Shown: positions 17,600 to 27,015, counted from the stretch's first letter. The stretch: DNA of 64,000 nucleotides from Hahnella aquatica (GCA_965194505.1 OZ239144.1:1426001-1490000), one strand, 5' to 3'. The notes: generated from the letters alone by a model not told the origin. Made by a program: numbers and translations.

Positions 17600-18888
17600 G
17601 CCTTGGGAAAGGGCACACGCCGCAGCAGCACCAGGCCCACCACAAAGAAGAGGCCCGTCACCAGAATGGCCAGCCGATGGTCATTCCCAGTGAGCCAGGT
17701 GGTGAGACCATAGGCCAGAGGGCCCATCACCGCCGCAAGGTTCACCGCCACACCCCAGTCGCCAAAGGCCTCGGCCTGGTGGTCGCGTGGTGAGAGTGCG
17801 CCCACCACCGCACGGGCACCGCTCTGCGTGGCGCCCATCGCCAGGCCCGCCAGATTCGCAGCCACCCAGAAGTGGGCCTCGGTCTCACCAAAGGCTGCAA
17901 CCAGCACCATGACGATCCAGAGCACGAGGGCTCCGGAGAGGCTGCGCCGATGGCCCAACCGGTCTTGGAGCCAGCCAAAGGCGGCCGCCCCAATGCTGGC
18001 CGTGATGTTGACCACCAGCAGCAGTGCGATGGTCTGGGCCATGCCAAAGCCCATGGCCTGCTGTGCATAAATGGCCGCCAAGGTGATCACCGCCGACACC
18101 CCAGACTGGTAAAACACCACGGCCCATAAAAACTGCCGAAGGGCGCGGCCATGCGCGCCATGTCCCGAGGGATCCACTTGGGCATGCCTGCCGCGAAGCA
18201 AACGGCCCCAGGCACCTCGCCAGTCCACCTGCGCCGCCGGCTCACGCTCCTTGAGCACGGCCAAGGCTGGCAGGCCCACCAGCCAGAAGACCAGGGCCGT
18301 GATGGCCAACGACCCCGCCATGAGGTCCTGGGCCGTGGGCTGCCCCACGACACCCTGGGCCACCGAAGAGACCCAGACCAAGGAGAGCCCCAGGGTGAGC
18401 AGGCCCCCGAGATACCCCCAGGCCCACCCCCATCCCGAGAGTCGGCCAAGTGCGCCCGGGCCCGCCAGGCTGCGCATAAAACCCGCACTCAGGTCTTGGT
18501 GGGTGGCATAGGCCACATTCGAGACCAGCAGCAAGGCCGCCGCGAGCCAAAGGTCGCCCGGCCCGCATTGGGTCAGGCCCAGGGTGGCGGCGCCACAGAG
18601 CAGGGTGGCCACCAGCAGCAGAGGCCGCTTGGCACGGTGGGCATCGGCATAGGCCCCAAGAAAGGGGGCACTGAACATGACCACGAGGTAACTGGCCGAG
18701 AGCACCAAAGTCCAGACCAGTGTGGCATGGGCCACGTCATCCATCACCACGGAGACAAAGTAGGCGTTAAAGACAGCGGTGAGCACGACCGTGGTGTAGC
18801 CAGAATTGGCGAAATCCAGGCTGGCCCAGGCGAAAACCTCTCGCCGGGTCACGGGTGGATCAGGCAGAATGCTTGATTGCGAGTTCAT
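17596..18888 (-). CDS. MFS transporter, UMF1/Atg22-like family
   Basis: A 430-residue permease with 12 hydrophobic segments. The N-terminal sequence (FAWASLDFANSGYTTVVLTA) is characteristic of the UMF1 subgroup of the major facilitator superfamily, related to yeast Atg22 vacuolar amino-acid effluxers. A conserved GxxxDxxxxR-like loop (GAYADAHRAKRP) follows helix 2. The ATG at 18888 is chosen over a TTG ten codons upstream. Substrates of bacterial members are mostly unknown; amino acids or sugars are possible. It is divergent from miaB with 50 bases between the starts. Confidence 0.85.
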   Translation of the reverse strand: MNSQSSILPDPPVTRREVFAWASLDFANSGYTTVVLTAVFNAYFVSVVMDDVAHATLVWTLVLSASYLVVMFSAPFLGAYADAHRAKRPLLLVATLLCGAATLGLTQCGPGDLWLAAALLLVSNVAYATHQDLSAGFMRSLAGPGALGRLSGWGWAWGYLGGLLTLGLSLVWVSSVAQGVVGQPTAQDLMAGSLAITALVFWLVGLPALAVLKEREPAAQVDWRGAWGRLLRGRHAQVDPSGHGAHGRALRQFLWAVVFYQSGVSAVITLAAIYAQQAMGFGMAQTIALLLVVNITASIGAAAFGWLQDRLGHRRSLSGALVLWIVMVLVAAFGETEAHFWVAANLAGLAMGATQSGARAVVGALSPRDHQAEAFGDWGVAVNLAAVMGPLAYGLTTWLTGNDHRLAILVTGLFFVVGLVLLRRVPFPKA

Positions 18889-18938
18889 CCTGGCGTGCTC
18901 TTCTCTAAGTGTGAACAAATAAGCGTGAACAACAAGCG

Positions 18939-20252
18939 TTGACCACCAAACTCTACATCCGCACCTTCGGGTGCCAAATGAACGAATACGACTCGGCCAA
19001 AATGGCCGACGTGCTGGCGGCTGCCGAGGGGTTGGAGCCCACTGACACGCCGGAAGACGCCGATGTCATCCTGTTCAATACCTGCTCGGTGCGCGAAAAA
19101 GCCCAAGAGAAAGTCTTCTCCGACCTCGGCCGGGCCCGAGACCTCAAGAAGCGCAAGCCCGGACTGATCATCGGCGTGGGGGGTTGCGTGGCCAGCCAAG
19201 AGGGCGAGTCGATCGTTCGCCGTGCACCCTACGTCGACCTGGTCTTTGGCCCCCAGACCCTGCATCGCCTGCCAGACCTCATCGCGGCCCGGCGCGCCTC
19301 TGGTCGGCCCCAGGTCGACATCTCTTTTCCCGAGATTGAAAAGTTCGACAACCTGCCGCCTGCCCGCATCGAGGGCCCCTGCGCATTTGTCTCCATCATG
19401 GAGGGCTGCAGCAAGTACTGCAGCTTCTGCGTGGTGCCCTACACCCGGGGCACGGAGGTCTCCAGGCCCACGGTGGATGTGCTCGCAGAGGTGGCCGAGC
19501 TCGCAGCGCAGGGCGTGAAAGAGGTCACGCTGCTGGGCCAAAACGTGAACGCCTTTCTCGACCACCAGGCCAAAATCGACTTCACCGGCCTGCTCGAACT
19601 CGTCAGTGAGATCGACGGCATTGAGCGCATCCGCTTCACCACCTCCCACCCCAAGGAATTCAGTCCGCGTCTCATCGAGGCCTTCGGCCGACTGCCAAAG
19701 CTCGCAGACCATGTGCACCTGCCGGTGCAGTCGGGCAGCGACCGCATCCTTGCGGCCATGAAGCGGGGCTACACCGCCCTGGAGTACAAGAGCATCATTC
19801 GGCGACTGCGGGCAGTGCGGCCTGGCCTGGCCTTGTCCACCGACTTCATCGTGGGCTTTCCCGGCGAGACCGAGGACGACTTCCAGGCGAGCATGGCCCT
19901 CATCGCCGCCTGCGGCTTTGAGAGCGCCTACTCCTTCATCTACAGCCCAAGGCCCGGCACACCCGCGGCCGACCTTGCAGACGACACGCCGGCAGCCGAG
20001 AAGCTCACCCGCCTGCAAACGCTTCAGGCCGCCATCGACCAGAACGGCCAGGCCCTTCAGGCCGCCATGGTGGGCACGCAACAGCAGGTGCTCATCGAGG
20101 GGCCTGCCAAGAAGAATCCATCGGAGTGGATGGGCCGCACCCCCAACAACCTGGTGGTGAACATCGAGGGGCATTCGCGGCTGGTGGGCCAGATCATCCC
20201 GGTGCAAATCACCCAGGCCTATGCCCACAGCCTTCGGGGCCAGGCCCTCTGA
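18939..20252 (+). CDS. miaB: tRNA-2-methylthio-N6-dimethylallyladenosine synthase (radical SAM)
   Basis: A 437-residue methylthiotransferase that adds the 2-methylthio group to i6A37 of tRNAs reading UNN codons. The N-terminal UPF0004 domain supplies three cluster cysteines, C12, C49 and C83. The radical-SAM cluster uses C157, C161 and C164 in CSKYCSFC, and a C-terminal TRAM domain ends the protein. The only in-frame start giving the family N-terminus (TTKLYIRTFGCQMNEYDS) is TTG at 18939; an in-frame stop at 18912-18914 rules out a longer form. It is first of a ten-gene rightward run. Confidence 0.96.
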   Translation: MTTKLYIRTFGCQMNEYDSAKMADVLAAAEGLEPTDTPEDADVILFNTCSVREKAQEKVFSDLGRARDLKKRKPGLIIGVGGCVASQEGESIVRRAPYVDLVFGPQTLHRLPDLIAARRASGRPQVDISFPEIEKFDNLPPARIEGPCAFVSIMEGCSKYCSFCVVPYTRGTEVSRPTVDVLAEVAELAAQGVKEVTLLGQNVNAFLDHQAKIDFTGLLELVSEIDGIERIRFTTSHPKEFSPRLIEAFGRLPKLADHVHLPVQSGSDRILAAMKRGYTALEYKSIIRRLRAVRPGLALSTDFIVGFPGETEDDFQASMALIAACGFESAYSFIYSPRPGTPAADLADDTPAAEKLTRLQTLQAAIDQNGQALQAAMVGTQQQVLIEGPAKKNPSEWMGRTPNNLVVNIEGHSRLVGQIIPVQITQAYAHSLRGQAL

Positions 20253-21223
20253 TGCCCAGGCCCAGCATCAGCAAGCGTCGTCTAAGCCTGCTCGAGGGAG
20301 ACAACACCCAGCTGGCCAACCTCTGTGGCCCCATGGAACAAAACCTTCGCAGCATCGAGACCAGCCTGGACATCACCATCCGTCGGCGGGGCACGGTCTT
20401 TGAGATCAGTGGCACCGATGCCCCGAGTGTCGAGGCTGGCACCAGCCTGCTCGAGCGGCTGGCCCAGCAGGCGGAGCAGCCACTGGCCATCAAGGATGTG
20501 CAGCTGGCCGTGGTCGAACAACGTCGGCCCAGCCTGGCCGCCGCCGACGAGGACAGCCACGAGGCTGGTGTCCCCATGCTTCGCACCCGCAAGCACGACC
20601 TGCGGGGCCGAACGCCCACACAGCGGGCCTACCTGCAGGCCATTCAGTCCAACGACATCAGCTTTGGGCTTGGGCCAGCCGGCACCGGCAAGACTTTTCT
20701 CGCCGTGGCCTGCGCCGTCGATGCCCTGGAGCGCGACCTCGTTCAGCGGCTCATTCTCACGCGCCCTGCTGTGGAGGCGGGCGAGCGGCTCGGCTTTCTG
20801 CCTGGCGACCTCTCCCAAAAAGTAGACCCCTACCTGCGCCCCCTCTACGACGCCCTCTACGACCTCATGGGCCTGGACCGTGTCACCAAGCTCTTCGACC
20901 GACAAGTCATTGAAGTGGCGCCACTCGCCTACATGCGTGGCCGCACGCTCAACCATGCCTTTGTCATTCTCGATGAGGCGCAGAACACCACCTGCGAGCA
21001 GATGAAGATGTTCCTCACGCGCATTGGGTTTGGCAGCAAGGCCGTGATCACCGGAGACCCCTCGCAGGTGGACCTCCCCAAGGCCCAGGCCAGTGGCCTG
21101 GTCGATGCACAGCGGGTCTTGTCTGATGTGCGCGGCATTTCATTCACACAATTCAGCAGTCGGGATGTGGTCCGGCATCCCCTGGTGGCCCGCATCGTAG
21201 AGGCCTATGACGCCGCGTCTTAG
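20252..21223 (+). CDS. phoH: PhoH-like P-loop ATPase (YbeZ)
   Basis: A 323-residue ATPase with an N-terminal KH-like extension (about 1-95), then a PhoH domain: Walker A GPAGTGKT at 141-148, LTRPAVEAGERLGFLPGDL, and Walker B ILDEAQN with D241. YbeZ acts with the RNase YbeY, encoded next, in 16S rRNA maturation and ribosome quality control. The start is an ATG overlapping the miaB stop as TGATG; a longer open frame upstream is internal to miaB. The 3' end overlaps ybeY by 17 bases. Confidence 0.94.
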   Translation: MPRPSISKRRLSLLEGDNTQLANLCGPMEQNLRSIETSLDITIRRRGTVFEISGTDAPSVEAGTSLLERLAQQAEQPLAIKDVQLAVVEQRRPSLAAADEDSHEAGVPMLRTRKHDLRGRTPTQRAYLQAIQSNDISFGLGPAGTGKTFLAVACAVDALERDLVQRLILTRPAVEAGERLGFLPGDLSQKVDPYLRPLYDALYDLMGLDRVTKLFDRQVIEVAPLAYMRGRTLNHAFVILDEAQNTTCEQMKMFLTRIGFGSKAVITGDPSQVDLPKAQASGLVDAQRVLSDVRGISFTQFSSRDVVRHPLVARIVEAYDAAS

Positions 21224-21680
21224 GCTGCACCTCACCGACCCCGACAGCCTTCCACTCTCGCGGCCTCGCATTCGCAGACTGCTGCTCGCAAGCCTCGATG
21301 CCACCTGCCAGAGCGCCGAGATCACCGTGGCCACCGTCGGCCGAGCCCAAGGCCGCCAGCTCAATCGGGACTACCGTGGCCAAGACCACGCCACCAACAT
21401 CCTCACCTTTGCGCTCGAGCCCCTGCCCCACCTGCAGGCCGACCTGGTCCTCTGCATGCCCGTGGTTGTCGAGGAGGCCAAGCAGCAGGGCAAGCCCTTG
21501 GTGCATCACCTGGCCCACCTGCTCGTGCATGGTGCGCTGCACGCCTGTGGACTCGATCACCAGGCCGATGATGAGGCCGAGGACATGGAGGCCTTGGAGC
21601 GCCGCATTCTGATGCGGTTTCGGATTCCAGACCCCTATGGCACACTGTTGCCTGTTGCAACTTCCCATGCCCCTGCATGA
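21207..21680 (+). CDS. ybeY: Endoribonuclease YbeY, rRNA maturation factor
   Basis: A 157-residue single-strand-specific metalloendoribonuclease needed for 16S rRNA 3' processing and 70S quality control. The zinc motif H-x3-H-x5-H is intact at H108, H112 and H118 (VHGALHACGLDH). An upstream NRDYRGQDHATNILTF matches the conserved substrate-channel Arg and D-x-P/T-T-N-V-L-T-F-like segment. Seventeen bases overlap phoH and 4 bases overlap corC, so translation is coupled within the miaB-phoH-ybeY-corC-lnt set that is conserved across proteobacteria. Confidence 0.95.
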   Translation: MTPRLRLHLTDPDSLPLSRPRIRRLLLASLDATCQSAEITVATVGRAQGRQLNRDYRGQDHATNILTFALEPLPHLQADLVLCMPVVVEEAKQQGKPLVHHLAHLLVHGALHACGLDHQADDEAEDMEALERRILMRFRIPDPYGTLLPVATSHAPA

Positions 21681-22567
21681 ACGAACCAGACCCTAGGCCC
21701 TCGGGCCTGAGTCAATTTTTCAAGCGCCTGGTCGATCGCCTCCTGAGGCGAACCGATGAAAAAGAAGAGCTTCTCGAGCAACTCCGAGAGGCCGAGGCCC
21801 ACGATGTCATCGATGCCGATGCCGTCTCCATGATGGAGGGCGTGCTGCAGGTCTCCGACCTGTCTGTTCGCGACCTCATGGTGCCGCGGGCCCAGATGGA
21901 TGTCATCGACATCAACGACAGCCTTGACGACATCATTGCCCTTGTCATCGAGCGGGCCCACTCTCGCTTTCCTGTCACCGATGGCAAGAAGGACAACGTC
22001 ATCGGCGTGCTGCTGGCCAAGGACCTGCTCAAGGTCTTGGCCGAAGAGAGCCGCGACCTGCGAGGCCTGCTGCGGCCAGCGGTCTATGTGCCGGAATCCA
22101 AGCGTCTCAATGTCATGCTGCGAGACTTCCGGCTCAACCGAAATCACATTGCCATCGTGGTCGATGAATATGGCGGTGTGGCGGGGCTCATCACCATCGA
22201 GGATGTCCTCGAACAGATTGTTGGCGACATCGAAGACGAACACGACATCGATGAGGACGAGGACAACATCGTCGCCCTGCCACATGAGTCGGGCCAATTC
22301 CGCGTCAAGGCCATCACCAGCCTCGAGCAATTCAATGAATTCTTCGAGCTGCAACTCGAGAGCGAGCAGTCCGACACCATCGGCGGCCTGGTCACCGACC
22401 ACCTCGGCCGTGTGCCACACAAGGGCGAGACCATTCTGATCCACGGCCTCTCCTTTGACATTCAACGGGCAGATGCCCGAACCGTGCAGGTGATGCTGGT
22501 CAAGCGGTCCACAGACGAATCGACCGACTCGGACAATGGATCAGACCCTGCTGGGCTGGCTCACTAG
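21677..22567 (+). CDS. corC: CorC/HlyC-family CBS-domain protein (YbeX)
   Basis: A 296-residue soluble protein with two CBS domains (about 70-190: VRDLMVPRAQMDVIDINDSL... and IVVDEYGGVAGLITIEDVLEQIVGDIEDEHD) and a C-terminal CorC_HlyC domain (about 205-285). It lacks the transmembrane DUF21 of other family members, which is normal for the YbeX branch. Proposed roles are Co2+/Mg2+ efflux and ribosome homeostasis with YbeY/YbeZ. The start overlaps ybeY by 4 bases and the 3' end overlaps lnt by 32. Confidence 0.93.
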   Translation: MNEPDPRPSGLSQFFKRLVDRLLRRTDEKEELLEQLREAEAHDVIDADAVSMMEGVLQVSDLSVRDLMVPRAQMDVIDINDSLDDIIALVIERAHSRFPVTDGKKDNVIGVLLAKDLLKVLAEESRDLRGLLRPAVYVPESKRLNVMLRDFRLNRNHIAIVVDEYGGVAGLITIEDVLEQIVGDIEDEHDIDEDEDNIVALPHESGQFRVKAITSLEQFNEFFELQLESEQSDTIGGLVTDHLGRVPHKGETILIHGLSFDIQRADARTVQVMLVKRSTDESTDSDNGSDPAGLAH

Positions 22568-23978
22568 CCTCTCCTCTCTGTTGGTCCTGGCCTTGCTGCT
22601 GCACCTCTGGCAGCGGCCGGAGCACTGGGGGCCAAGGCTCGGTGCAGGCCTGCTCATCCTGCTGTGCCTGCTCGGCTTTCACTGGATCTTCATCAGCCTG
22701 CACCGCTACGGGGAGATGCCGGCCGCGGTGGCGGCCATCGCCACCTTCCTGCTGGCCTTCTATGTGGCCGGCTATGGTCTTTTGGCTGGCTGGCTCATTC
22801 GAAGACACCGCCTCGCACCCTTGTCCATCGCAGGCCTCATCACCCTGCTCGAGTGGCTGCGCGGCGAACTCTTCACCGGCTTTCCGTGGCTCAACTGGGG
22901 CTACCAGCAGATCGACAGCCCGCTCTCGGGCTACGCAGCCCTGGGGGGCGTCTATGCGGTGGTGTTGGTCACCGCCCTGTGCGCCGCCTGGATTGCCCAG
23001 TGGCGCGCACTGGGCCTCATGGGGGTGGCGGGCCTGCACCTGCTGGGGGTCTACCTGGGCACCCTGACCCACACCAGCCCCGAGGGCCAGCCCATCCAGG
23101 TGGCCCTGGTGCAGTCGGCCGTGCCCCAGCAAATGAAGTTCGACCCGGCCCACTCGGCGCAGCTGGAGGCTGCCCAACTGCAGATGGCCCTGGAGGCCAG
23201 CCGCACCGGCAGCGCGCTGGTGGTGCTGCCCGAGACAGCCTTCATTCGGCCCTGGTCTGCCCTCTCGGCCGAGACCCGGCTTCGGCTCCGAGAGATCTCG
23301 GTCTCCAGTGGCAGTGTGATCATCCTCGGGCTTCCGCTGCAAGACCCCGACGGCTGGCGCAACAGTGCCATTGGCCTCTATCCCGGCGCCGGCCTTCGAC
23401 TCGATGGCTTTGAGGCGCGCTACGACAAGGCCCACCTGGTGCCCTTTGGTGAGTTCATTCCCTGGGGCTTCCGATGGTTTGTCGACCTCATGAAGATGCC
23501 CCTGGGTGACTTCACACGCGGACTGCCGGTTCAGGCCCCCATGCCGGTGGAAGGCCAGCGCATCGGCGTGAACATTTGCTTCGAAGACCTCTTTGGCGAG
23601 GAGATCATTGGGCCGCTGGATCCGCGCATTCCAGCCGAGCGCCAGCCCACCATCCTGCTCAACATGAGCAACCTGGCCTGGTTCGGCAACACCAACGCCC
23701 TGCCGCAGCACCTGGCCATTGCACGCATGCGAAGCCTTGAGACCGGGCGGCCCAGCATCCGAGCCACCAACACCGGCATGACGGCCGCCATCGATCATCG
23801 CGGTCGGGTGCAGGAGGTCTTGCCACCCATGGCCCCAGGCGTGCTGGTGGCCCGCGTGCAGGGCATGACCGGCCAGACCCCCTACAGCCGGGTGGGCAAC
23901 CTGCCTGTGGTGCTGCTGGCTGCAGCCCTTTTGCTTTTGGGCTTGCGGGTGAGAAGCACCGCTAAAATGCGGCCATGA
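22536..23978 (+). CDS. lnt: Apolipoprotein N-acyltransferase, N-terminally short
   Basis: A 480-residue inner-membrane enzyme adding the third acyl chain to lipoproteins. The nitrilase-type triad is E233 (LPETAF), K298 (RYDKAHLVPFGEF) and C348 (NICFEDLFG). In E. coli these are E267, K335 and C387, so 34-39 residues are missing before the active site, mostly at the N-terminus; the first hydrophobic segment is truncated relative to the family. No in-frame start codon lies in the 33 bases upstream that I checked. The membrane part still shows about seven helices, with HWIFISLHRYGEMP matching the conserved loop. The start overlaps corC by 32 bases and the stop overlaps glyQ by 4. Confidence 0.93.
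   Translation: MDQTLLGWLTSLSSLLVLALLLHLWQRPEHWGPRLGAGLLILLCLLGFHWIFISLHRYGEMPAAVAAIATFLLAFYVAGYGLLAGWLIRRHRLAPLSIAGLITLLEWLRGELFTGFPWLNWGYQQIDSPLSGYAALGGVYAVVLVTALCAAWIAQWRALGLMGVAGLHLLGVYLGTLTHTSPEGQPIQVALVQSAVPQQMKFDPAHSAQLEAAQLQMALEASRTGSALVVLPETAFIRPWSALSAETRLRLREISVSSGSVIILGLPLQDPDGWRNSAIGLYPGAGLRLDGFEARYDKAHLVPFGEFIPWGFRWFVDLMKMPLGDFTRGLPVQAPMPVEGQRIGVNICFEDLFGEEIIGPLDPRIPAERQPTILLNMSNLAWFGNTNALPQHLAIARMRSLETGRPSIRATNTGMTAAIDHRGRVQEVLPPMAPGVLVARVQGMTGQTPYSRVGNLPVVLLAAALLLLGLRVRSTAKMRP
23963..23968 (+). promoter_or_regulatory. Possible -10 element immediately upstream of glyQ
   Basis: TAAAAT lies inside the lnt 3' end, six bases before the glyQ ATG at 23975. If used, transcription would start at or next to the start codon, giving a leaderless glyQ message. 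No convincing -35 is seen at normal spacing, so this may be chance. Confidence 0.3.
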
Positions 23979-24889
23979 AGACCTTTCAAGATGTCATCCT
24001 GACCCTGCAGGCCTACTGGGCCAACCAGGGCTGCGCCCTGCTCCAGCCCATCGACCTCGAGGTTGGTGCGGGCACATCCCACACCGCCACGTTCTTAAGG
24101 GCGCTGGGGCCCGAGCCCTGGCGTGCGGCCTATGTGCAGCCATCGCGGCGGCCCAAGGATGGCCGCTACGGCGAGAACCCCAACCGCCTGCAGCACTACT
24201 ACCAGTTTCAGGTGGTGCTCAAGCCCTCTCCTGCAGACATCCTCGAGCTCTACCTTGACTCGCTGCGCGCACTCGGCATCGACCCCAACACCCATGACAT
24301 TCGCTTTGTCGAGGACGACTGGGAGAACCCCACGCTGGGGGCCTGGGGCCTGGGCTGGGAGGTCTGGCTCAATGGCATGGAGGTCACGCAGTTCACCTAC
24401 TTCCAGCAGGTCGGTGGCATCGACTGCAGCCCTATCACGGGCGAGATCACCTACGGCCTGGAGCGGCTGGCCATGTACCTGCAGGGGGTCGAGAACGTCT
24501 ACGACCTCACCTGGACGCAATGGCAGCAAGAGGGCCGCAGCCGCCGCATCAGCTATGGCGATGTCTACCACCAGAACGAGGTGGAGCAGTCGCGCTACAA
24601 CTTCGAGGCCAGCAATGCGGCCGTGCTGCTCAGCCGGTTCGGCGAGCACGAGGCCGATGCCGCGCGCCTGCTCGAAGAAGGCCTGCCCTTGCCCGCCTAT
24701 GAGCAAATTCTCAAGGCCGCCCACAGCTTCAATCTGCTCGATGCCCGCGGTGCCATCTCGGTGACCGAACGAGCGCAGTATATCGCCCGCATTCGCAACC
24801 TCTCTCGACAGGTTGCGCAGGCCTATGTCACCTCCCGAGAGCAACTGGGCTTTCCCATGTGCGAGGCCCCGTCGGCCAAGGCCGCCTGA
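23975..24889 (+). CDS. glyQ: Glycyl-tRNA synthetase alpha subunit
   Basis: A 304-residue catalytic subunit of the bacterial alpha2-beta2 glycyl-tRNA synthetase (class II). The N-terminus TFQDVILTLQAYWANQGCALLQPID and motif 2 region AYVQPSRRPKDGRYGENPNRLQHYYQFQV are diagnostic, together with the late ITYGLERLAMYLQGVENVYDLTWT. The length is normal. The ATG sits in a 4-base ATGA overlap with lnt and glyS follows after two bases, so both subunits are produced together. Confidence 0.97.
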   Translation: MKTFQDVILTLQAYWANQGCALLQPIDLEVGAGTSHTATFLRALGPEPWRAAYVQPSRRPKDGRYGENPNRLQHYYQFQVVLKPSPADILELYLDSLRALGIDPNTHDIRFVEDDWENPTLGAWGLGWEVWLNGMEVTQFTYFQQVGGIDCSPITGEITYGLERLAMYLQGVENVYDLTWTQWQQEGRSRRISYGDVYHQNEVEQSRYNFEASNAAVLLSRFGEHEADAARLLEEGLPLPAYEQILKAAHSFNLLDARGAISVTERAQYIARIRNLSRQVAQAYVTSREQLGFPMCEAPSAKAA

Positions 24890-24891
24890 TC

Positions 24892-27015
24892 ATGCCCACC
24901 GCCTCCACCACCCCCAGTCCGCGGCCTCTGCTGGTCGAACTCTTCACCGAGGAACTCCCTCCCAAGGCCCTGCGCGCGCTGGGAGACGCCTTCTCTCAGG
25001 GCATGCACCAGCAACTCATGAAGGCAGGGCTCTTATCCACCGACTGCACCGTGCGGGGCTTTGCAAGCCCCCGACGCCTGGGGGTGCTGCTCACGCAGGT
25101 GATCGACCAGGGCCTCACGCAGGCACGGCGCGAGAAGCTGCTGCCCGTGGGCATTGGGCTGGATGCGCAAGGCCAGCCGCTGCCCCCGCTCACGAAGAAA
25201 CTTGCATCGTTCGGGCTCACGCTCGGAGAGAACCTCACGCTTGCAGACCTTCAAAGAGAACACGACGGCAAACAAGAGGTGCTCTGGGTCGACACCCAGG
25301 TGGCCGGGGCCCGGCTGCTCGAGGCCGCCCAGTCGGCACTCGAGGCCAGCATCGCAGGCCTGCCCATCCCCAAGCTCATGCGCTACCCGCGGCCCGGTCA
25401 GACCCAGGAGGAGGTTCGCTTCGTGCGCCCGGCCCACCGCCTGATGGCCCTCCATGGCGATGCGGTGCTTCCAATTCATGCCTTGGGCCTGCAGGCCGAT
25501 CGCCTGACCGAGGGCCATCGGTTTCACTGCGATGGCCCGTTGTCTGTTGCATCCGCCGATGCCTATGAAGCCCTGCTTGAGCGCGAGGGGCATGTGGTGC
25601 CGAACTTCGAGGCTCGCCGTCAACGGCTCACCGAGGGCCTGAAGGCCGCTGCCGGAGGCGACACGGTGATCATGCCCGATGCCCTCATTGACGAGGTCAA
25701 CAGCCTGGTGGAGTGGCCCGTGGTCTTGCAGGCGGAATTCGACAAAGCCTTTCTGTCGGTGCCGCAGGAGTGCCTCATCCTCACCATGCAGCAGAATCAG
25801 AAGTACTTCGCCTGCACGGGGCCCGATGGCCGGCTGCTGCACCGGTTCTTGCTGGTCTCGAACCTCGCCTCCAAAGACCCCGCCGTGGTCCGGCAGGGCA
25901 ACGAGCGGGTGCTGCGTGCCCGGCTCTCCGATGCAAAGTTCTTCTTCGATCAAGACCGCAAGCGTCCGCTAGAAGCCCGGCTCGCCGGCCTCTCGCAGGT
26001 GGTCTATCACAACAAGATTGGCAGCCAGGCCGAACGGGTCGCGCGACTCTGCACCCTCGCAGGCCAATGGGCCGAGGCAGTGGGGGCTGCACCACAGGCC
26101 GCCAGGCGGGCCGCAAAGCTCGCCAAGGCCGACCTGCTCACCGACATGGTCGGCGAGTTCCCAGAGCTGCAGGGTGTGATTGGCCGCTACTACGCGCAGC
26201 ACGATGGAGAGCCCGAGGCCATCGCCGATGCCATCGAGGGGCACTATCACCCGCGCTTTGCCGGCGACAGCCTGCCCGGCAATGCCGAGGGCCTGGCCGT
26301 GGCCCTGGCCGACAAGCTCGAAACCATCGTGGGCATCTGGGGCATTGGCCTGCTGCCCACCGGAGAGAAAGACCCCTTTGCCCTTCGGCGGGCAGCCCTT
26401 GGTGTGGTGCGTATTCTCGTGGAAGCCCGTGTGCCCGCTTCGCTGTCGCAGCTGCTGCAAGACACAGCAGCAGCCTTTGGGCCGGCAGCACCACCCGCCG
26501 AGACACTCGCTGACATTGCGGCCTTCATCACGGATCGAGCCCGTGGCTACCTGCGTGACCAAGGCTTTGATGCGGCCGCCATTGAGGCGGTGCTCGCCGA
26601 GTGCCCCAACCAGCTCGACCAGTGGTGCCCCAGGCTCGAGGCGCTGGCCCTGTTCATGAAGAGCCCCGCCGCACCGGCGCTCGCCGCAGCCAACAAGCGC
26701 ATTGGCAATATTCTGAAGAAGGCGCCTGCTGCCCACCGTGCACTCGAGGAGGGCCGCCTGATCGAGCCCGCCGAGCAGCAACTGGCCAAGGCGCTTGCCC
26801 AGACCGGGCCTGCTGCTGCTGCCCACACCCTCGCAGGTCGTTATGCCGATGCCCTGGAGGGCCTGGCAGTTCTCAAGCAGCCCGTAGATGATTTCTTCGA
26901 CAAGGTCATGGTCAATGCCGAAGACCCCGCTGTGCGCGAGAACCGGCTGGCCTTGCTCTCGGCCCTGCATCGGGCCATGAACCAGGTGGCAGACCTCTCA
27001 CGGCTGGCCACATGA
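24892..27015 (+). CDS. glyS: Glycyl-tRNA synthetase beta subunit
   Basis: A 707-residue beta subunit that supplies tRNA binding and supports glycine activation. The N-terminal LLVELFTEELPPKALRALG, the central FLSVPQECLILTMQQNQKYF and the long middle region are typical; the C-terminal DALR-like anticodon-binding part ends with ENRLALLSALHRAMNQVADLSRLA. I use ATG 24892, two bases after the glyQ stop, rather than an upstream in-frame start inside glyQ. It overlaps gmhB by 4 bases. Confidence 0.97.
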   Translation: MPTASTTPSPRPLLVELFTEELPPKALRALGDAFSQGMHQQLMKAGLLSTDCTVRGFASPRRLGVLLTQVIDQGLTQARREKLLPVGIGLDAQGQPLPPLTKKLASFGLTLGENLTLADLQREHDGKQEVLWVDTQVAGARLLEAAQSALEASIAGLPIPKLMRYPRPGQTQEEVRFVRPAHRLMALHGDAVLPIHALGLQADRLTEGHRFHCDGPLSVASADAYEALLEREGHVVPNFEARRQRLTEGLKAAAGGDTVIMPDALIDEVNSLVEWPVVLQAEFDKAFLSVPQECLILTMQQNQKYFACTGPDGRLLHRFLLVSNLASKDPAVVRQGNERVLRARLSDAKFFFDQDRKRPLEARLAGLSQVVYHNKIGSQAERVARLCTLAGQWAEAVGAAPQAARRAAKLAKADLLTDMVGEFPELQGVIGRYYAQHDGEPEAIADAIEGHYHPRFAGDSLPGNAEGLAVALADKLETIVGIWGIGLLPTGEKDPFALRRAALGVVRILVEARVPASLSQLLQDTAAAFGPAAPPAETLADIAAFITDRARGYLRDQGFDAAAIEAVLAECPNQLDQWCPRLEALALFMKSPAAPALAAANKRIGNILKKAPAAHRALEEGRLIEPAEQQLAKALAQTGPAAAAHTLAGRYADALEGLAVLKQPVDDFFDKVMVNAEDPAVRENRLALLSALHRAMNQVADLSRLAT

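Noticed and set aside
18885..20228. 447-codon open frame opposite miaB
   Set aside because: MiaB has all cluster cysteines in the other frame; the antisense frame has no recognisable domain.
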